A stretch of DNA of 64,000 bases from an uncultured Opitutia bacterium (lineage in GTDB: Bacteria; Verrucomicrobiota; Verrucomicrobiia; Opitutales; UBA953). The position numbers and the translations under genes were made by a program. The DNA is taken from NCBI GenBank assembly GCA_945957395.1, contig CAMFKE010000003.1:310001-374000 (forward strand), given 5' to 3'. Below the pieces are notes generated by a model that saw nothing but the letters and a program-made list of their open reading frames with translations, did no database searches and was not told where the DNA came from. This document shows, piece by piece, positions 1 to 8,829 of the stretch (positions are counted from its first letter, which is position 1; the number at the start of each line of letters is the position of its first letter).

Positions 1-1
1 G

Positions 2-64
2 GCGTCGCGTTACCGCTACGCGCTGCTGGCTCTGAAAAAACATCTCGCCGAACATGCGATTTGA
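2..64 (+). CDS. C-terminal end of a probable ECF sigma factor (truncated by window edge)
   Basis: Only the last 20 codons are present, in frame 2, ending ...ALLALKKHLAEHAI before TGA. The pattern (S-R-Y-R-Y-A-L-x-x-L-K-K-x-L) resembles the end of the sigma-70 region 4 helix in ECF factors. This is inference from a short tail. The next two genes, an anti-sigma-like membrane protein and an exported PDZ protein on the same strand, fit a sigma/anti-sigma/envelope-stress operon. Confidence 0.4.
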   Translation, partial: ASRYRYALLALKKHLAEHAI

Positions 65-109
65 GCGATCGGCGACGCTTACACCTCCGGACCTCCCCGC
101 CTTTTTGCC

Positions 110-646
110 ATGAAACCGCACGATCACGACGCCGGCGACGACCTCTCCGGTCTCGAATCCGAACTCCGTTCGCTCCGGCCGCGTTCCGCCTCGGAAGGCT
201 TCGCGGAGCGCGTGGCGTTGGAGGCGAGGCTGCGTTCGCTCAGTCCCCGTGCCCCCTCCGAAGGGTTCGCCGAGCGGGTCGTCGCGGCGGGCGCTGTAAG
301 CGGGCGTTCGCGTCTGTTTCGTTTCCCCGGTGCGCTCGCCCCGTTGGCGGCGGCCGCGGCGCTGGCCGTGGCTTTCGCCCCCGCGCTGCAGCGGAATCGG
401 CACGCCGCGCCCGCCACGGTGGCGGAGCCGGTGGCGGTCGCCTCGGCGGCGACCTATGCGGGGTTGCCCGAGGAGGCCTTGCACCTGCCTGTCATCAACC
501 TGCCTGACGGCAGCGCCTATCGACCGGTGCTGCGCCCAAGGCTGCGCGCTTCCGGCGCGTTTCGTGCGATGCCCGTTGGCGTCGTCATGCCGGTGGGTCA
601 TCCGGTGAGCGCCGGCGTGGATTACGAGCCTGTGGTGTTCGAGTGA
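110..646 (+). CDS. Single-pass membrane protein, anti-sigma-factor-like
   Basis: 178 aa. The N-terminal ~60 residues are charged and contain a near-exact internal duplication: L-R-S-L-[RS]-P-R-[SA]-[AP]-S-E-G-F-A-E-R-V occurs twice, about 26 residues apart. One hydrophobic Ala-rich segment (about residues 73-92) follows, then an extracytoplasmic tail of ~85 residues rich in Val, Pro and Ala. A cytoplasmic head, one membrane span and an outside tail is the usual anti-sigma layout, and the gene starts 45 bp after the presumed sigma factor stop. No zinc-binding HxxxCxxC motif is present, so it would not be a ZAS-type anti-sigma factor. The role is inferred from layout and position only. Confidence 0.5.
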   Translation: MKPHDHDAGDDLSGLESELRSLRPRSASEGFAERVALEARLRSLSPRAPSEGFAERVVAAGAVSGRSRLFRFPGALAPLAAAAALAVAFAPALQRNRHAAPATVAEPVAVASAATYAGLPEEALHLPVINLPDGSAYRPVLRPRLRASGAFRAMPVGVVMPVGHPVSAGVDYEPVVFE

Positions 647-769
647 GGCGGCCCGGCGGGGTGTCGGGGGAACACATCCGGATAAATGGCAGACAAAGGG
701 CGGGGTGTCCGGCGCTTGCACGGTGAAAGGCCGGCCGGAAATCGGGCGGCCGAAACAGGACTCACCGTC

Positions 770-1618
770 ATGAAACGCCGCATCGCCGCACTGCTTCTCG
801 CCATCACCGTCGCCACTCCGGCCGCGCTGCTCGCGTCCGGTCAAGACGCGGCGGACGCCCCCGTCCGGACCGCCGAGCGCCTCCGCGCGCCGCTCTTCAT
901 GGGGGTGGAACTCATTCCCGTGGACGGGCCCACGCGGTCGCTGTTCAAGCTTCCCTCGACCGGCGGCCTGCTGGTGATCGGGGTCGCCCCCGGTTCGCCG
1001 GCCGACGGCAAGCTCGGGCAGGGCGACATTCTGCTGAAGCTGGACGACCAGGTTTTGGTGAATCGTGAACAGGTGCGCGCCTTGGTGCGCTCGCGCAAGG
1101 CCTCCGACACCGTGGTGCTCGGCGTCTCGCGCGGCGGTCGCCCGCTCACCGTGGAAATCCGGCTCGCCGAGGTTCCCGCCGGGCTACGTCCGCGCGGCGA
1201 GCATGGCACGGACCCGGCGCGTCACGAAGAGCTTCTGCGGGGCCTCACGGACCGCACGCGCCGCATGCTCGGGCAGAGCGGCCTGGGAGAGTCGCTGTTG
1301 GACGAGGCCGCGCGCGATGTGTCCGTGACCGTCGAAGCCGGCGGCGCCCCCGAATTCGGGATCGTGACCACCCGCACCTATTCGCGCCCTGAGGGTCGCG
1401 TGACGCTCGTCACCCGCGGTGGCAAAACGACCGTCACGGTCAAGGGCGCCGACGGCAAGGTGCTGGCGGACGGTGAGCTGTCCGACGAGACGCGCGCCAA
1501 GATGCCGGAATGGGCGAAGTCGCTTCTCGAAAACCGCACGGAGTCGGCGCCGAAGGGCGCGGTCAAGCCGGCGGCGCCGGTGGCCAAGGCGGCTCGCGGC
1601 GTGAGCGGGGCCGCCTGA
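770..1618 (+). CDS. Exported PDZ-domain protein
   Basis: 282 aa from the ATG at 770. An in-frame codon at 686 would add 28 non-signal-like residues, so 770 is preferred because it starts a typical signal peptide (MKRR then a hydrophobic core to about residue 24). Residues ~45-125 form a PDZ domain with G-V-A-P-G-S-P-A and G-D-I-L-L-K-L-D as in HtrA-type PDZ domains. No serine-protease domain is present. The remaining ~150 residues are hydrophilic with a beta-rich stretch and an Ala/Lys tail. It probably acts outside the cytoplasmic membrane, binding C-termini or partners. Placement after the sigma/anti-sigma-like pair suggests an envelope role. Confidence 0.75.
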   Translation: MKRRIAALLLAITVATPAALLASGQDAADAPVRTAERLRAPLFMGVELIPVDGPTRSLFKLPSTGGLLVIGVAPGSPADGKLGQGDILLKLDDQVLVNREQVRALVRSRKASDTVVLGVSRGGRPLTVEIRLAEVPAGLRPRGEHGTDPARHEELLRGLTDRTRRMLGQSGLGESLLDEAARDVSVTVEAGGAPEFGIVTTRTYSRPEGRVTLVTRGGKTTVTVKGADGKVLADGELSDETRAKMPEWAKSLLENRTESAPKGAVKPAAPVAKAARGVSGAA

Positions 1619-1641
1619 GGCTGCCGTAGTTTTTTCTTTCA

Positions 1642-1698
1642 GCGGGGTCGCGAACCCGGGGTGGAGTAGGGGTGCTTCGCCGTGGTTCGCGACCCCGC
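1642..1698. repeat. 15-bp perfect inverted repeat between convergent genes
   Basis: Arms GCGGGGTCGCGAACC (1642-1656) and its exact complement (1684-1698) are separated by 27 nt. It sits after the PDZ gene and just beyond the end of the DUF2059 gene. It lacks a strong T-run, so it may be a bidirectional RNA-stabilising hairpin rather than a simple terminator. Confidence 0.7.
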
Positions 1699-1702
1699 CT
1701 TC

Positions 1703-1729
1703 CATTTAAACGGACGGTCGTGCCGTCCG
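1703..1729 (-). terminator. Terminator of the DUF2059 gene
   Basis: The stem CGGACGG/CCGTCCG (1711-1729) lies directly after the minus-strand stop and is followed on that strand by TTTAAAT. Confidence 0.55.
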
Positions 1730-1730
1730 C

Positions 1731-2330
1731 TCACTTGGCGGGAGCCGGCTGCTGCGGTTGCTGCTGGGCGGCCTGCCGGATGCGCAGGTCCAGTTCGTAC
1801 AGAGTGCTCTGGATGCGCGGGCGGATGGTCTCCATGCGCGCGCCGGTGATCGCGCCGATGGAGGCGCCGAGCTTCTCGCTGTTCTCGACGTAGGCCTTGC
1901 CGACTTTCGAGCCGAAGAAGGCCACGAGCTCCTTGAGCTCCGCCTCCGAGTAGGCGTCGGCGTGCGCATTCACGATGTCGCCCTGCAGCGACTTCCAGTC
2001 GAAGCCCTCGTTGACGATGGCGTGGAGCTTGACCCTGTATTCCTCGACGATCGGGCGGAACTGGGCCGCGGGTCCGTTCAGCCCCTGGTTGAGCTGCGCG
2101 TCCAGTCCCGCGTGCGAATCGGCCGCCATGGCCGCGAGGCGCTGTTCCACGCGCGTGAGTCTCACGAGCTCGGCGGCGAGAGTCCGCTTGCTTTCGGCCA
2201 GTTGCTCCAGCGTGCGGCGCGGCGCCTTCCTGGTTTCGGCGGGCGCGGCGGTCTCGGCGCCGGCGGCCGGGGCGAGCAGTGTGAGCAGGGCCATGGCGGC
2301 CATCGGGGCGAGGGGCTTTCGGTTTTTCAT
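1731..2330 (-). CDS. Exported DUF2059-family protein
   Basis: 199 aa from the ATG at 2330, which begins a signal peptide (MKNRK, hydrophobic core, Ala-rich cleavage region near residue 25). An upstream in-frame extension of 16 residues has no signal character. The segment [20 protein letters not shown] is typical of DUF2059: a helical domain of secreted proteins of unknown biochemical role. The rest is helical and charged, with a Gln/Pro tail. It converges on the PDZ gene and is followed by its own hairpin terminator. Confidence 0.65.
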   Translation of the reverse strand: MKNRKPLAPMAAMALLTLLAPAAGAETAAPAETRKAPRRTLEQLAESKRTLAAELVRLTRVEQRLAAMAADSHAGLDAQLNQGLNGPAAQFRPIVEEYRVKLHAIVNEGFDWKSLQGDIVNAHADAYSEAELKELVAFFGSKVGKAYVENSEKLGASIGAITGARMETIRPRIQSTLYELDLRIRQAAQQQPQQPAPAK

Positions 2331-2478
2331 CGGCTCCGTGCATGCCCGGTTTTCCCGCCGGGGCACTTCGGAAAACACCCCGGCGCTTCCTTTTCACTGA
2401 GTTTGCAGCGCGCCTTCTACCCGGGGATGCGGGCGCGCGAGTTCTCCCCCGGCGCCAGGTCTGTGCTTTCGCAGGTAC

Positions 2479-2506
2479 TTGACAGCCCCCGGGTGTCCCC
2501 TAAAGA
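2479..2506 (+). promoter_or_regulatory. Candidate sigma-70 promoter of nusA-infB
   Basis: TTGACA at 2479-2484, a 16-nt spacer, and TAAAGA at 2501-2506. The -35 is a perfect match and the -10 is weak. It lies 92 bp before the nusA start and upstream of a terminator-like hairpin. Confidence 0.45.
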
Positions 2507-2537
2507 CGCGGGTGCAAAAACAGCTTTCCACCACGAA

Positions 2538-2564
2538 AGCGGGCCCCACCGGGTCCGCTTTTTT
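2538..2564 (+). terminator. Terminator-like hairpin in the nusA leader (possible attenuator)
   Basis: Stem AGCGGGCC/GGTCCGCT with one G-T pair and a 6-nt loop, followed by a six-T run (2559-2564). It lies between the candidate promoter and the nusA start codon at 2598. No upstream plus-strand gene needs terminating here, because the neighbour is on the other strand. It is therefore more likely an attenuator controlling nusA-infB. Confidence 0.6.
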
Positions 2565-2597
2565 GTTACTCAAAAACCTACCGAAACACATCGCGCC

Positions 2598-3857
2598 ATG
2601 AGCAACGAAATCCTTTCCGTCCTCGAATATCTCGAAAAGGAGAAGGGCATCCCGCGCAAGGAGATGATCGAGACCATCATCTCCTCCATCAAGGGTGCCA
2701 ACGACAAGGGCATCAACGCCGGCCAGGAGCTCAAGATCACCATCGACCCGCGCACCGGCAAGCTCGAGGCCTGGGCCCTCCTGACCGTCGTCGACTCCGT
2801 GTCCGACCCGCTCAAGGAGATTCATATCAAGGCCGCCGGCCTGCATAAGCGCGATGTGAAGCTCGGCGAGATTCTCGAGAAGCCCATCGACGCCTCCAGC
2901 CTCGGCCGCATCGCCGCGCAGACCTTCCGTCAGGCCGTCATGCAGCGCGTGCGCCAGTTCGAGAAGGAGCGCATCTTCCAGGAGTTCAAGGACCAGGTCG
3001 GCGACATCGTCACCGGCACCGTGCGCCGCAAGGAGCGCGGCGACACCGTGGTGGAGCTCGGCAAGGCCGAGGCACTCCTGACCAAACGCGAAAGCTGCCC
3101 CGGCGAGGACTACCAGCCCGGCGACCGCGTCCGCTGCCTGCTGCTCAACATCGAGACCACCCCGCGCGGCCCCGAAATCATCCTCTCCCGCGCCCACCCG
3201 AATTTCGTGAAGCGCATGCTTGAGCTGGAGGTTTCCGAGCTCACCGACGGCACCATCTTCATCGCCGCCATGGCGCGCGAAGCCGGCTTCCGCACCAAGA
3301 TCGCCGTGGACACGCGCGACCCGAAGGTCGACCCCGTGGGCGCCTGCGTGGGCTCGCGCGGCGCGCGCATCCGCAACATCGTCAAGGAACTCGCCGGCGA
3401 GAAGGTCGATGTCATCCGCTGGCACGCCGACCCGCTCGACATGCTCAAGGAGGCCATCAAGCCCGCCGTCCCGCGCAATGTGCGCATGGACGAGGCCGAG
3501 CGCCGCATCTACTTCGAAGTGGCCGAGGAGGATCTCGCCGTGGCCATCGGCCGCAAGGGCACCAACGCCAAGCTCACCTCCCGCCTGATGGGCTGGAAGC
3601 TCGACATCGGCAAGGAGTCGCGCGCCGGCGCCTTCGAGGCGCGCACCGCCAAGGCCGCCTCCGGCCTGGCCCACATCCCCGGCATCTCCGCCGAGCTCGC
3701 CGCGCGCCTCGTCGCCAAGGGCTTCACCGGGCTGGAGGTGTTCGACGATGTGACCGCCGAGGACCTCGTGGCCGAAGGCTTCGAGCCCGCCGAGGCCGCG
3801 ATGGTCATCGACATCGTGATGCACGCGCGAAACAACCCCACCTCCTTCACCTCCTAA
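2598..3857 (+). CDS. nusA: Transcription termination/antitermination factor NusA
   Basis: 419 aa. Binds RNA polymerase and nascent RNA, modulating pausing, termination and antitermination. Domains in order: N-terminal polymerase-binding domain (~1-125), S1 domain (~130-200, GDIVTGTV start), KH1 (~225-290) with [12 protein letters not shown]2 (~300-345) with the G-R-K-G-T-N-A-K loop, and one C-terminal acidic helix-hairpin-helix region (~355-419, HIPGIS...) like the AR repeats of some NusA proteins. The ATG at 2598 matches the family N-terminus; the frame is open much further upstream but has no family similarity there. rimP is not upstream as in many bacteria. infB follows after 52 bp. Confidence 0.95.
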   Translation: MSNEILSVLEYLEKEKGIPRKEMIETIISSIKGANDKGINAGQELKITIDPRTGKLEAWALLTVVDSVSDPLKEIHIKAAGLHKRDVKLGEILEKPIDASSLGRIAAQTFRQAVMQRVRQFEKERIFQEFKDQVGDIVTGTVRRKERGDTVVELGKAEALLTKRESCPGEDYQPGDRVRCLLLNIETTPRGPEIILSRAHPNFVKRMLELEVSELTDGTIFIAAMAREAGFRTKIAVDTRDPKVDPVGACVGSRGARIRNIVKELAGEKVDVIRWHADPLDMLKEAIKPAVPRNVRMDEAERRIYFEVAEEDLAVAIGRKGTNAKLTSRLMGWKLDIGKESRAGAFEARTAKAASGLAHIPGISAELAARLVAKGFTGLEVFDDVTAEDLVAEGFEPAEAAMVIDIVMHARNNPTSFTS

Positions 3858-3909
3858 GTAGGCACGCTCCCCCGTCGCCCAACTCCGGATACAACACACT
3901 CTCAGCCGA

Positions 3910-6549
3910 ATGAAACGCGCCAACGAACTCGCCAAGGAGCTCGGCGTGCCCAACAAGGAATTCGTCCTCTTTTTGAAGGACGCCTTCCCTGAACTGGGCA
4001 TCACCGACCCCGCACGCCACCACGGCAAGTCCGTGCCCACCCTTTACCTCGACGATGTCGTGGCGAAGTTCAAGGCGGCTCACCCCGTTGACGGGGAGGC
4101 TTCCGCCGAAGCCCCCGCCGAGGCGCCCGCCGAGCCCGCTCCCGCTCCCGAGCCCGAGCCGGTCAAGCCTGTCGAGGCCCCCGCGCCTGTCGCCGAGGAG
4201 CCCGTCAAGCCCGCGCCTGCGCCCGCCCCCGCGGCGGCCAAGCCTGCGCCGACCATCGTCATGCCCGCGCCCAAGCCCGCCCCGGTCTCCGTGCCGCCGA
4301 GCGTGCCGCCCGTGGTGTCCAAGCCCGCGCCCGTGGCGCCGCCTCCGCTGCCGCGCCCCGCGCCGGCCCCGGCCCCCGTCGCCTCCGTGCCTCCCGCGGT
4401 CCCCCGCCCGGCCCCGGTCGCTCCCGCTCCGGCCCCCGCCGTTTCGGCGCCGCCTCCCGTGAGCCGTCCCGCCGCGGTCTCCGCTCCGGCTCCCGCCCCG
4501 GTTTCGCGTCCTTCGACGCCCCCGTCGGTGCCCCCTGCGGTTGCGCGTCCCGCCGGCGCCGCCCCCTCGACGCCCCCGCCCGTGGCCCGTCCCGCGCTCG
4601 CCGGCGCCGCGCCCACGCTGCCGCCCGGCGCCTCGCGTCCGGCTCCTGCCGGCGGCGTTCCCGCCGGTGTGAAGCCCGCGCTGGGTTCGACGCCCAAGCT
4701 GGCCCCGAGCGACATCAAGGGAACGCTGAATGTGCGCCCGCCCATCGTGGTGCGCGACTTCGCCATCGCCCTGCAGGTGAAGCCCTTCAAGCTGCTTTCC
4801 GACCTCATGGAGGCCGGCATCTTCGCGTCGCTGAACACCGCGATCGACGAGGCCGTCGCCGTGCGTGTCGCCCAGAAGTACGGTTTCGTTCTCGAGGTGA
4901 AGCACCGCGGCGAAGCCGGTCAGCAGCAGCCGAAGAAGGTGGAGGCGCCCGCGCCCGCCGAGGACGACCCGTCCCTGCTCGCTCCGCGTCCTCCGGTCGT
5001 CTGCGTGCTCGGTCACGTCGACCACGGCAAGACCACCCTGCTCGACTTCTACCGCAAGGCCAATGTCGTCGCCGGCGAAGCGGGCGGCATCACGCAGCGC
5101 GTCGGCGCCTACACCGTCAAGTACGACGGCGCCAACGCCGAGCATAAGGGCAAGCTCATCACCTTCATCGACACCCCCGGTCACGCCGCCTTCGCCAAGA
5201 TGCGCGAGCGCGGCGCCGCCGTCACCGACATCGCCGTGCTGGTGGTGGCCGCCGACGACGGATTCATGCCGCAGACCGAGGAGGCCCTCCGCTTCGCTCA
5301 GCAGAACGAGGTCGCGCTGGTCGTCGCCATCAACAAGGCGGACGCCAAGGGCGCGAACATCGACCGCGTGAAGCAGCAGATGCAGAAGCTCAACATCGCT
5401 CCGGAAGACTGGGGCGGCACCGTGCTGACCAACCCCGTGTCCGCCCTCAAAGGCACCGGCATGGACGACCTGCTCGAGTCCATCCTGCTCCAGGCCGAGA
5501 TGATGGAGCTGAAGGCCAATCCCAAGTGCCCCGCGCAGGGCGTCGTCGTCGAGTCCCAGATGGAGACCGGCCGCGGCCCCACCGCCACCGTCATCGTCAA
5601 GAAGGGCACGCTCAAGCCCGGAGACGCCTTCGTGTGCGGCGCCGTGAGCTGCCGCGTGCGCGCGCTCATGGACGACCGCGGCAACAAGCTCGACAAGATC
5701 GGCCCCGGCATGACCGCGCTGATCATGGGCTGGTCCGGAACGCCGTCGCCCGGCGCCGTGTTCACGGTGGTGAAGACCCCCCGCGAAGCCGAACGCCAGG
5801 CCGAGGAAAACGCACTCGAACTGCGCCGCGCTCTGGATGAGGAGAACGATCAGGCCAAGGCCGCGAAGGTCGCCGAGCAGCAGAAGATGTCCGACCTGGA
5901 CCGCCTCATGTCGCTCGTCAACGCGCAGACCAAGGAGAAGGTGCTCAAGGTCGTGCTCAAGGCCGACGTCAACGGCACGCTCGAGGCGCTCCAGGCCTGC
6001 CTGGAAGCCATCAAGTCCACCAAGGTCCGCCTCGAGGTGGTCACCGGCTCGGTCGGCCCCATCACGCCCTCCGATGTGAATTCGGCAGCCGCCGCCGGCG
6101 CGGTGATCGTCGCCTTCTCCACGAAGGCCGACCCCTCCGCCACTCCGCTGCTGAAGCGCCACAACATCAAGGTCGTCACCCACGACATCATCTACTTCCT
6201 CATCGACCTGGTGAAGGACGAGATGGCCGGGCTGCTCGACCCCGAGCTCAAGGAGAACAAGATCGGCGCCGCCGAGGTGCGCGCCATCTTCCCGCTGGGC
6301 AAGAACGGCGCCATCGCGGGCTGCATGGTCACCGAAGGCTCCGTCAAGCGCTCCGCGCGAGCCCGCCTGCTGCGCAAGGGCAAGGTGATGCACGACTCGG
6401 AAATCGATACGCTCAAGCGCCTGAAGGAGGATGTGACCGAGGTGAAGGCCGGCTACGAGTGCGGCGCCACGCTCGACGGCTTCGCCGGCTACCAGCTCGG
6501 CGACATCATCGAGGTGTACGAAATCCTCAAGGTGCGCCCCTCGCTCTAA
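3910..6549 (+). CDS. infB: Translation initiation factor IF-2
   Basis: 879 aa. GTPase that places initiator fMet-tRNA on the 30S subunit and promotes subunit joining. It has a short N-terminal IF2_N-like domain (1-50) and a very long Ala/Pro/Val-rich linker (~56-275). A second IF2_N-like module (~280-335) precedes the GTPase domain (~360-530) with GHVDHGKT, DTPGHAAF and NKAD. Beta-barrel domains II-IV follow to the end. The linker is repetitive, built from PAPVAPP-like words, and probably disordered. It lies 52 bp after nusA and is probably cotranscribed. rbfA and truB do not follow; a strong terminator does. Confidence 0.96.
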   Translation: MKRANELAKELGVPNKEFVLFLKDAFPELGITDPARHHGKSVPTLYLDDVVAKFKAAHPVDGEASAEAPAEAPAEPAPAPEPEPVKPVEAPAPVAEEPVKPAPAPAPAAAKPAPTIVMPAPKPAPVSVPPSVPPVVSKPAPVAPPPLPRPAPAPAPVASVPPAVPRPAPVAPAPAPAVSAPPPVSRPAAVSAPAPAPVSRPSTPPSVPPAVARPAGAAPSTPPPVARPALAGAAPTLPPGASRPAPAGGVPAGVKPALGSTPKLAPSDIKGTLNVRPPIVVRDFAIALQVKPFKLLSDLMEAGIFASLNTAIDEAVAVRVAQKYGFVLEVKHRGEAGQQQPKKVEAPAPAEDDPSLLAPRPPVVCVLGHVDHGKTTLLDFYRKANVVAGEAGGITQRVGAYTVKYDGANAEHKGKLITFIDTPGHAAFAKMRERGAAVTDIAVLVVAADDGFMPQTEEALRFAQQNEVALVVAINKADAKGANIDRVKQQMQKLNIAPEDWGGTVLTNPVSALKGTGMDDLLESILLQAEMMELKANPKCPAQGVVVESQMETGRGPTATVIVKKGTLKPGDAFVCGAVSCRVRALMDDRGNKLDKIGPGMTALIMGWSGTPSPGAVFTVVKTPREAERQAEENALELRRALDEENDQAKAAKVAEQQKMSDLDRLMSLVNAQTKEKVLKVVLKADVNGTLEALQACLEAIKSTKVRLEVVTGSVGPITPSDVNSAAAAGAVIVAFSTKADPSATPLLKRHNIKVVTHDIIYFLIDLVKDEMAGLLDPELKENKIGAAEVRAIFPLGKNGAIAGCMVTEGSVKRSARARLLRKGKVMHDSEIDTLKRLKEDVTEVKAGYECGATLDGFAGYQLGDIIEVYEILKVRPSL

Positions 6550-6574
6550 GCGAAGCCCCGAGGTTTCTCGCAAG

Positions 6575-6601
6575 GCCGCCCGGTTCTCCGGGCGGCTTTT
6601 T
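6575..6601 (+). terminator. Intrinsic terminator after infB
   Basis: A 9-bp perfect stem (GCCGCCCGG/CCGGGCGGC) with a 4-nt loop, followed by five T. It ends the nusA-infB unit. Confidence 0.85.
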
Positions 6602-6700
6602 GCTTTGTCGTCTTGTGGTGTTTGAAAATTTGCTCCGGCGTCGGGCGAAACGATGCTCGCTGCGGGAACTTTCCCTTAACCCCGCTGTAAGCTTTTCCCC

Positions 6701-8680
6701 ATGAGACTGCCCCTCCTCGCCCTCGCCGCGCTCGCCCCCTTCGGCGCGCTCTTCGCCGCCGACCTCCCCGCGCTCATTCCGCTTCCCGCCAAGGCCGAAG
6801 CGATTGAAGGTCGCTTCAAGCTCACCGCCGACACCGCCATCGTCGCGCCCGGCGAGCTGGCCAACGAGGCCGGCTACCTCGCGCAGCGCCTGCGCACCGC
6901 CGCCGGCATCCCCGCGCCCGTGAACGCGACCGGCGCGGGCATCGTGCTGGCCCTGGACAAGTCCATCCCCGCCGAGGGTTACGCGCTGGAGGTCACGCCC
7001 GCGGGCGTGAGCATCAGGGGCGGCTCGCCCGCCGGCGTCTTCTACGGCGTGCAGACCTTCCTGCAGGCCCTGCCCGCCGCCGTGTACGGAAGCGACCTCG
7101 CGCCGAAGGCCGACTGGTCCGCCCAGGCCATGAAGGTGCAGGACGCGCCGCTCACGCCGTGGCGCGGCCTCATGCTCGACAGCGCCCGCCATTTCCAGCC
7201 CAAGCCGTTCATCCTGAAGTTCATCGACGCCATGGCGGCGCAGAAGCTGAACAAGCTGCACTGGCACCTGGTGGACAGCGAGGGCTGGCGCCTGGAGATC
7301 AAGAAGTACCCGAAGCTCACCGAGGTCACCAAGGACGCTCCGGCTTACTACCCTGAGGAGATTCCGACCAACCCGACCTTCCGCGCCAAGTACAGGTACG
7401 GATACAACCACGGCGGCGGCCATTACACGCAGGACGACATCCGCGAGATCGTCGCCTACGCGAAGGCCCGCCATGTCGACATCATCCCCGAGATCGAGTT
7501 CCCGGGCCACGCCAAGATCGCGCTCACCGCGTATCCGGAATTCTCCACCACGCGCAAGGTGCCCGAGGTGCGCACGAACATTTCTCCGGATCTCATCGGC
7601 GTGCATCCCGAGGCGCTCCGGTTCATCCGCGACCTGCTCGACGAGACGATGGACCTGTTCCCCGGCGACCACATCCACTTCGGCGGCGACGAGGCCCCCA
7701 AGGGCCAGTGGAAGCAGAGCAAGGAGGTGCAGGCCAAGATCGACGAGCTCGGGCTGCGCTCCTCCTCGCACCCCGAGGACGCCCTGCAGGCCTGGCTGTT
7801 CAACGAGATGGCCGCCTATGTGGCCAAGCGCGGCAAGCGCGCCGTGGGCTGGGAGGAGATCATGCACGGCGACAACCTCGGCCGCCTCGCCAAGGGCTCC
7901 GTCATCATGCCCTGGCTGAGCGTGAAGAACGGCGCCGTGTCGGCGAATTCCGGATACGGCGTGGTGCACACCGCCGTGAGCCCCTTCTACCTCGACTCCT
8001 ACCAGGTGCGCGACGACCGCGAGCCCTCCGCCCTCTACGGAGGCCCGTTCACCGCCGAGTCCATCCACCGCTTCAACCTCTTCCCCGGCGAGCTCACCCC
8101 CGAGGGCCGCAAGAACATCCTCGGCGCCCAGTGCCAGCTGTGGACCGAGCTGATGCCCCGCACTGACGATGTGGAGTACCAGGCCTTCCCCCGCGCCTGC
8201 GCGCTGGCCGAGCTCACCTGGACCGCTCCCGATCGCCGCAAGGACACGGGCGAGTTCATGGCGCGCCTCGCCAAGCATGGCGACCGTCTCACGGCGTTGG
8301 GGCTCAACCACCGCCGCGTCGCGCCGCCCCCCGGCGCCGGCTGGTCGCCCGTGCTGCTCGCCGCGGGCCGACCGATGGAGATTCCCGTGCCTGCGGCCGT
8401 CGCCGCCAAGCTCGCCAAGAACCCCACGCTCACCGCCACCTTCAACTACAAGGAGGGCGGCGCGGGCCTCGACATCGCCTCGGTCGAACTGCTCGCCGAC
8501 GGCAAGGTGGTCGCGACCGACAAGCACGCCGGTTTCGCCGGCACGCATCCGCGTGACAATGTCTACCGCCTCGCGCTGCCCAAGGGGCAGAAGCCCGAGA
8601 AGCTCGTGCTGCGCGCGACGGTGAAGGGCTCCGGCGGCGGCGACAGCACCGGCGAAGTCGCGCTCGACGCGTCCAAGTAA
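6701..8680 (+). CDS. Exported beta-N-acetylhexosaminidase, GH20
   Basis: 659 aa. Predicted to remove terminal GlcNAc or GalNAc from glycans by substrate-assisted catalysis. A signal peptide (~1-19) is followed by a GH20b-like alpha/beta domain (~25-145). The GH20 TIM barrel (~150-520) carries LDSARHF, KLNKLHWHLVDSEGWR and the catalytic Asp-Glu pair in HFGGDEAPKG (about residue 327). A C-terminal beta-sandwich-like extension (~545-650) may bind carbohydrate or pack on the barrel. It is probably periplasmic or surface located. It has its own terminator and looks monocistronic. Target glycan unknown: chitin-type, mucin-type or peptidoglycan fragments are all possible. Confidence 0.93.
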   Translation: MRLPLLALAALAPFGALFAADLPALIPLPAKAEAIEGRFKLTADTAIVAPGELANEAGYLAQRLRTAAGIPAPVNATGAGIVLALDKSIPAEGYALEVTPAGVSIRGGSPAGVFYGVQTFLQALPAAVYGSDLAPKADWSAQAMKVQDAPLTPWRGLMLDSARHFQPKPFILKFIDAMAAQKLNKLHWHLVDSEGWRLEIKKYPKLTEVTKDAPAYYPEEIPTNPTFRAKYRYGYNHGGGHYTQDDIREIVAYAKARHVDIIPEIEFPGHAKIALTAYPEFSTTRKVPEVRTNISPDLIGVHPEALRFIRDLLDETMDLFPGDHIHFGGDEAPKGQWKQSKEVQAKIDELGLRSSSHPEDALQAWLFNEMAAYVAKRGKRAVGWEEIMHGDNLGRLAKGSVIMPWLSVKNGAVSANSGYGVVHTAVSPFYLDSYQVRDDREPSALYGGPFTAESIHRFNLFPGELTPEGRKNILGAQCQLWTELMPRTDDVEYQAFPRACALAELTWTAPDRRKDTGEFMARLAKHGDRLTALGLNHRRVAPPPGAGWSPVLLAAGRPMEIPVPAAVAAKLAKNPTLTATFNYKEGGAGLDIASVELLADGKVVATDKHAGFAGTHPRDNVYRLALPKGQKPEKLVLRATVKGSGGGDSTGEVALDASK

Positions 8681-8704
8681 GCGCGCGGGTTCGTTCCCGC
8701 AGGA

Positions 8705-8740
8705 AGCGCCGGTCCCCGCGCGGGGCCGGCGCTTTTCTTT
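8705..8740 (+). terminator. Intrinsic terminator after the GH20 gene
   Basis: Stem AGCGCCGG/CCGGCGCT with an inner CCCC/GGGG pairing, then TTTTCTTTT. Confidence 0.85.
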
Positions 8741-8829
8741 TGGTGAAGCGGCCCGCGGGCGCAGGGAAAAGTTTTTTGGGGAACAGGGTCGCGGTGCGGG
8801 CGTTGAACGACACAACATCGAACGCCGCC

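Noticed and set aside
686-769. Earlier start for the PDZ gene
   Set aside because: It would put 28 charged residues before a perfect signal peptide.
3847-6573. 908-codon open frame antisense to infB
   Set aside because: High GC and strong codon bias open the opposite strand; the translation is His/Asp/Gly-rich without domains, while infB is unambiguous.
8740-8829. Earlier start for the glycosyltransferase
   Set aside because: The first codons lie in the preceding terminator, and the added residues do not belong to the GT-B fold.
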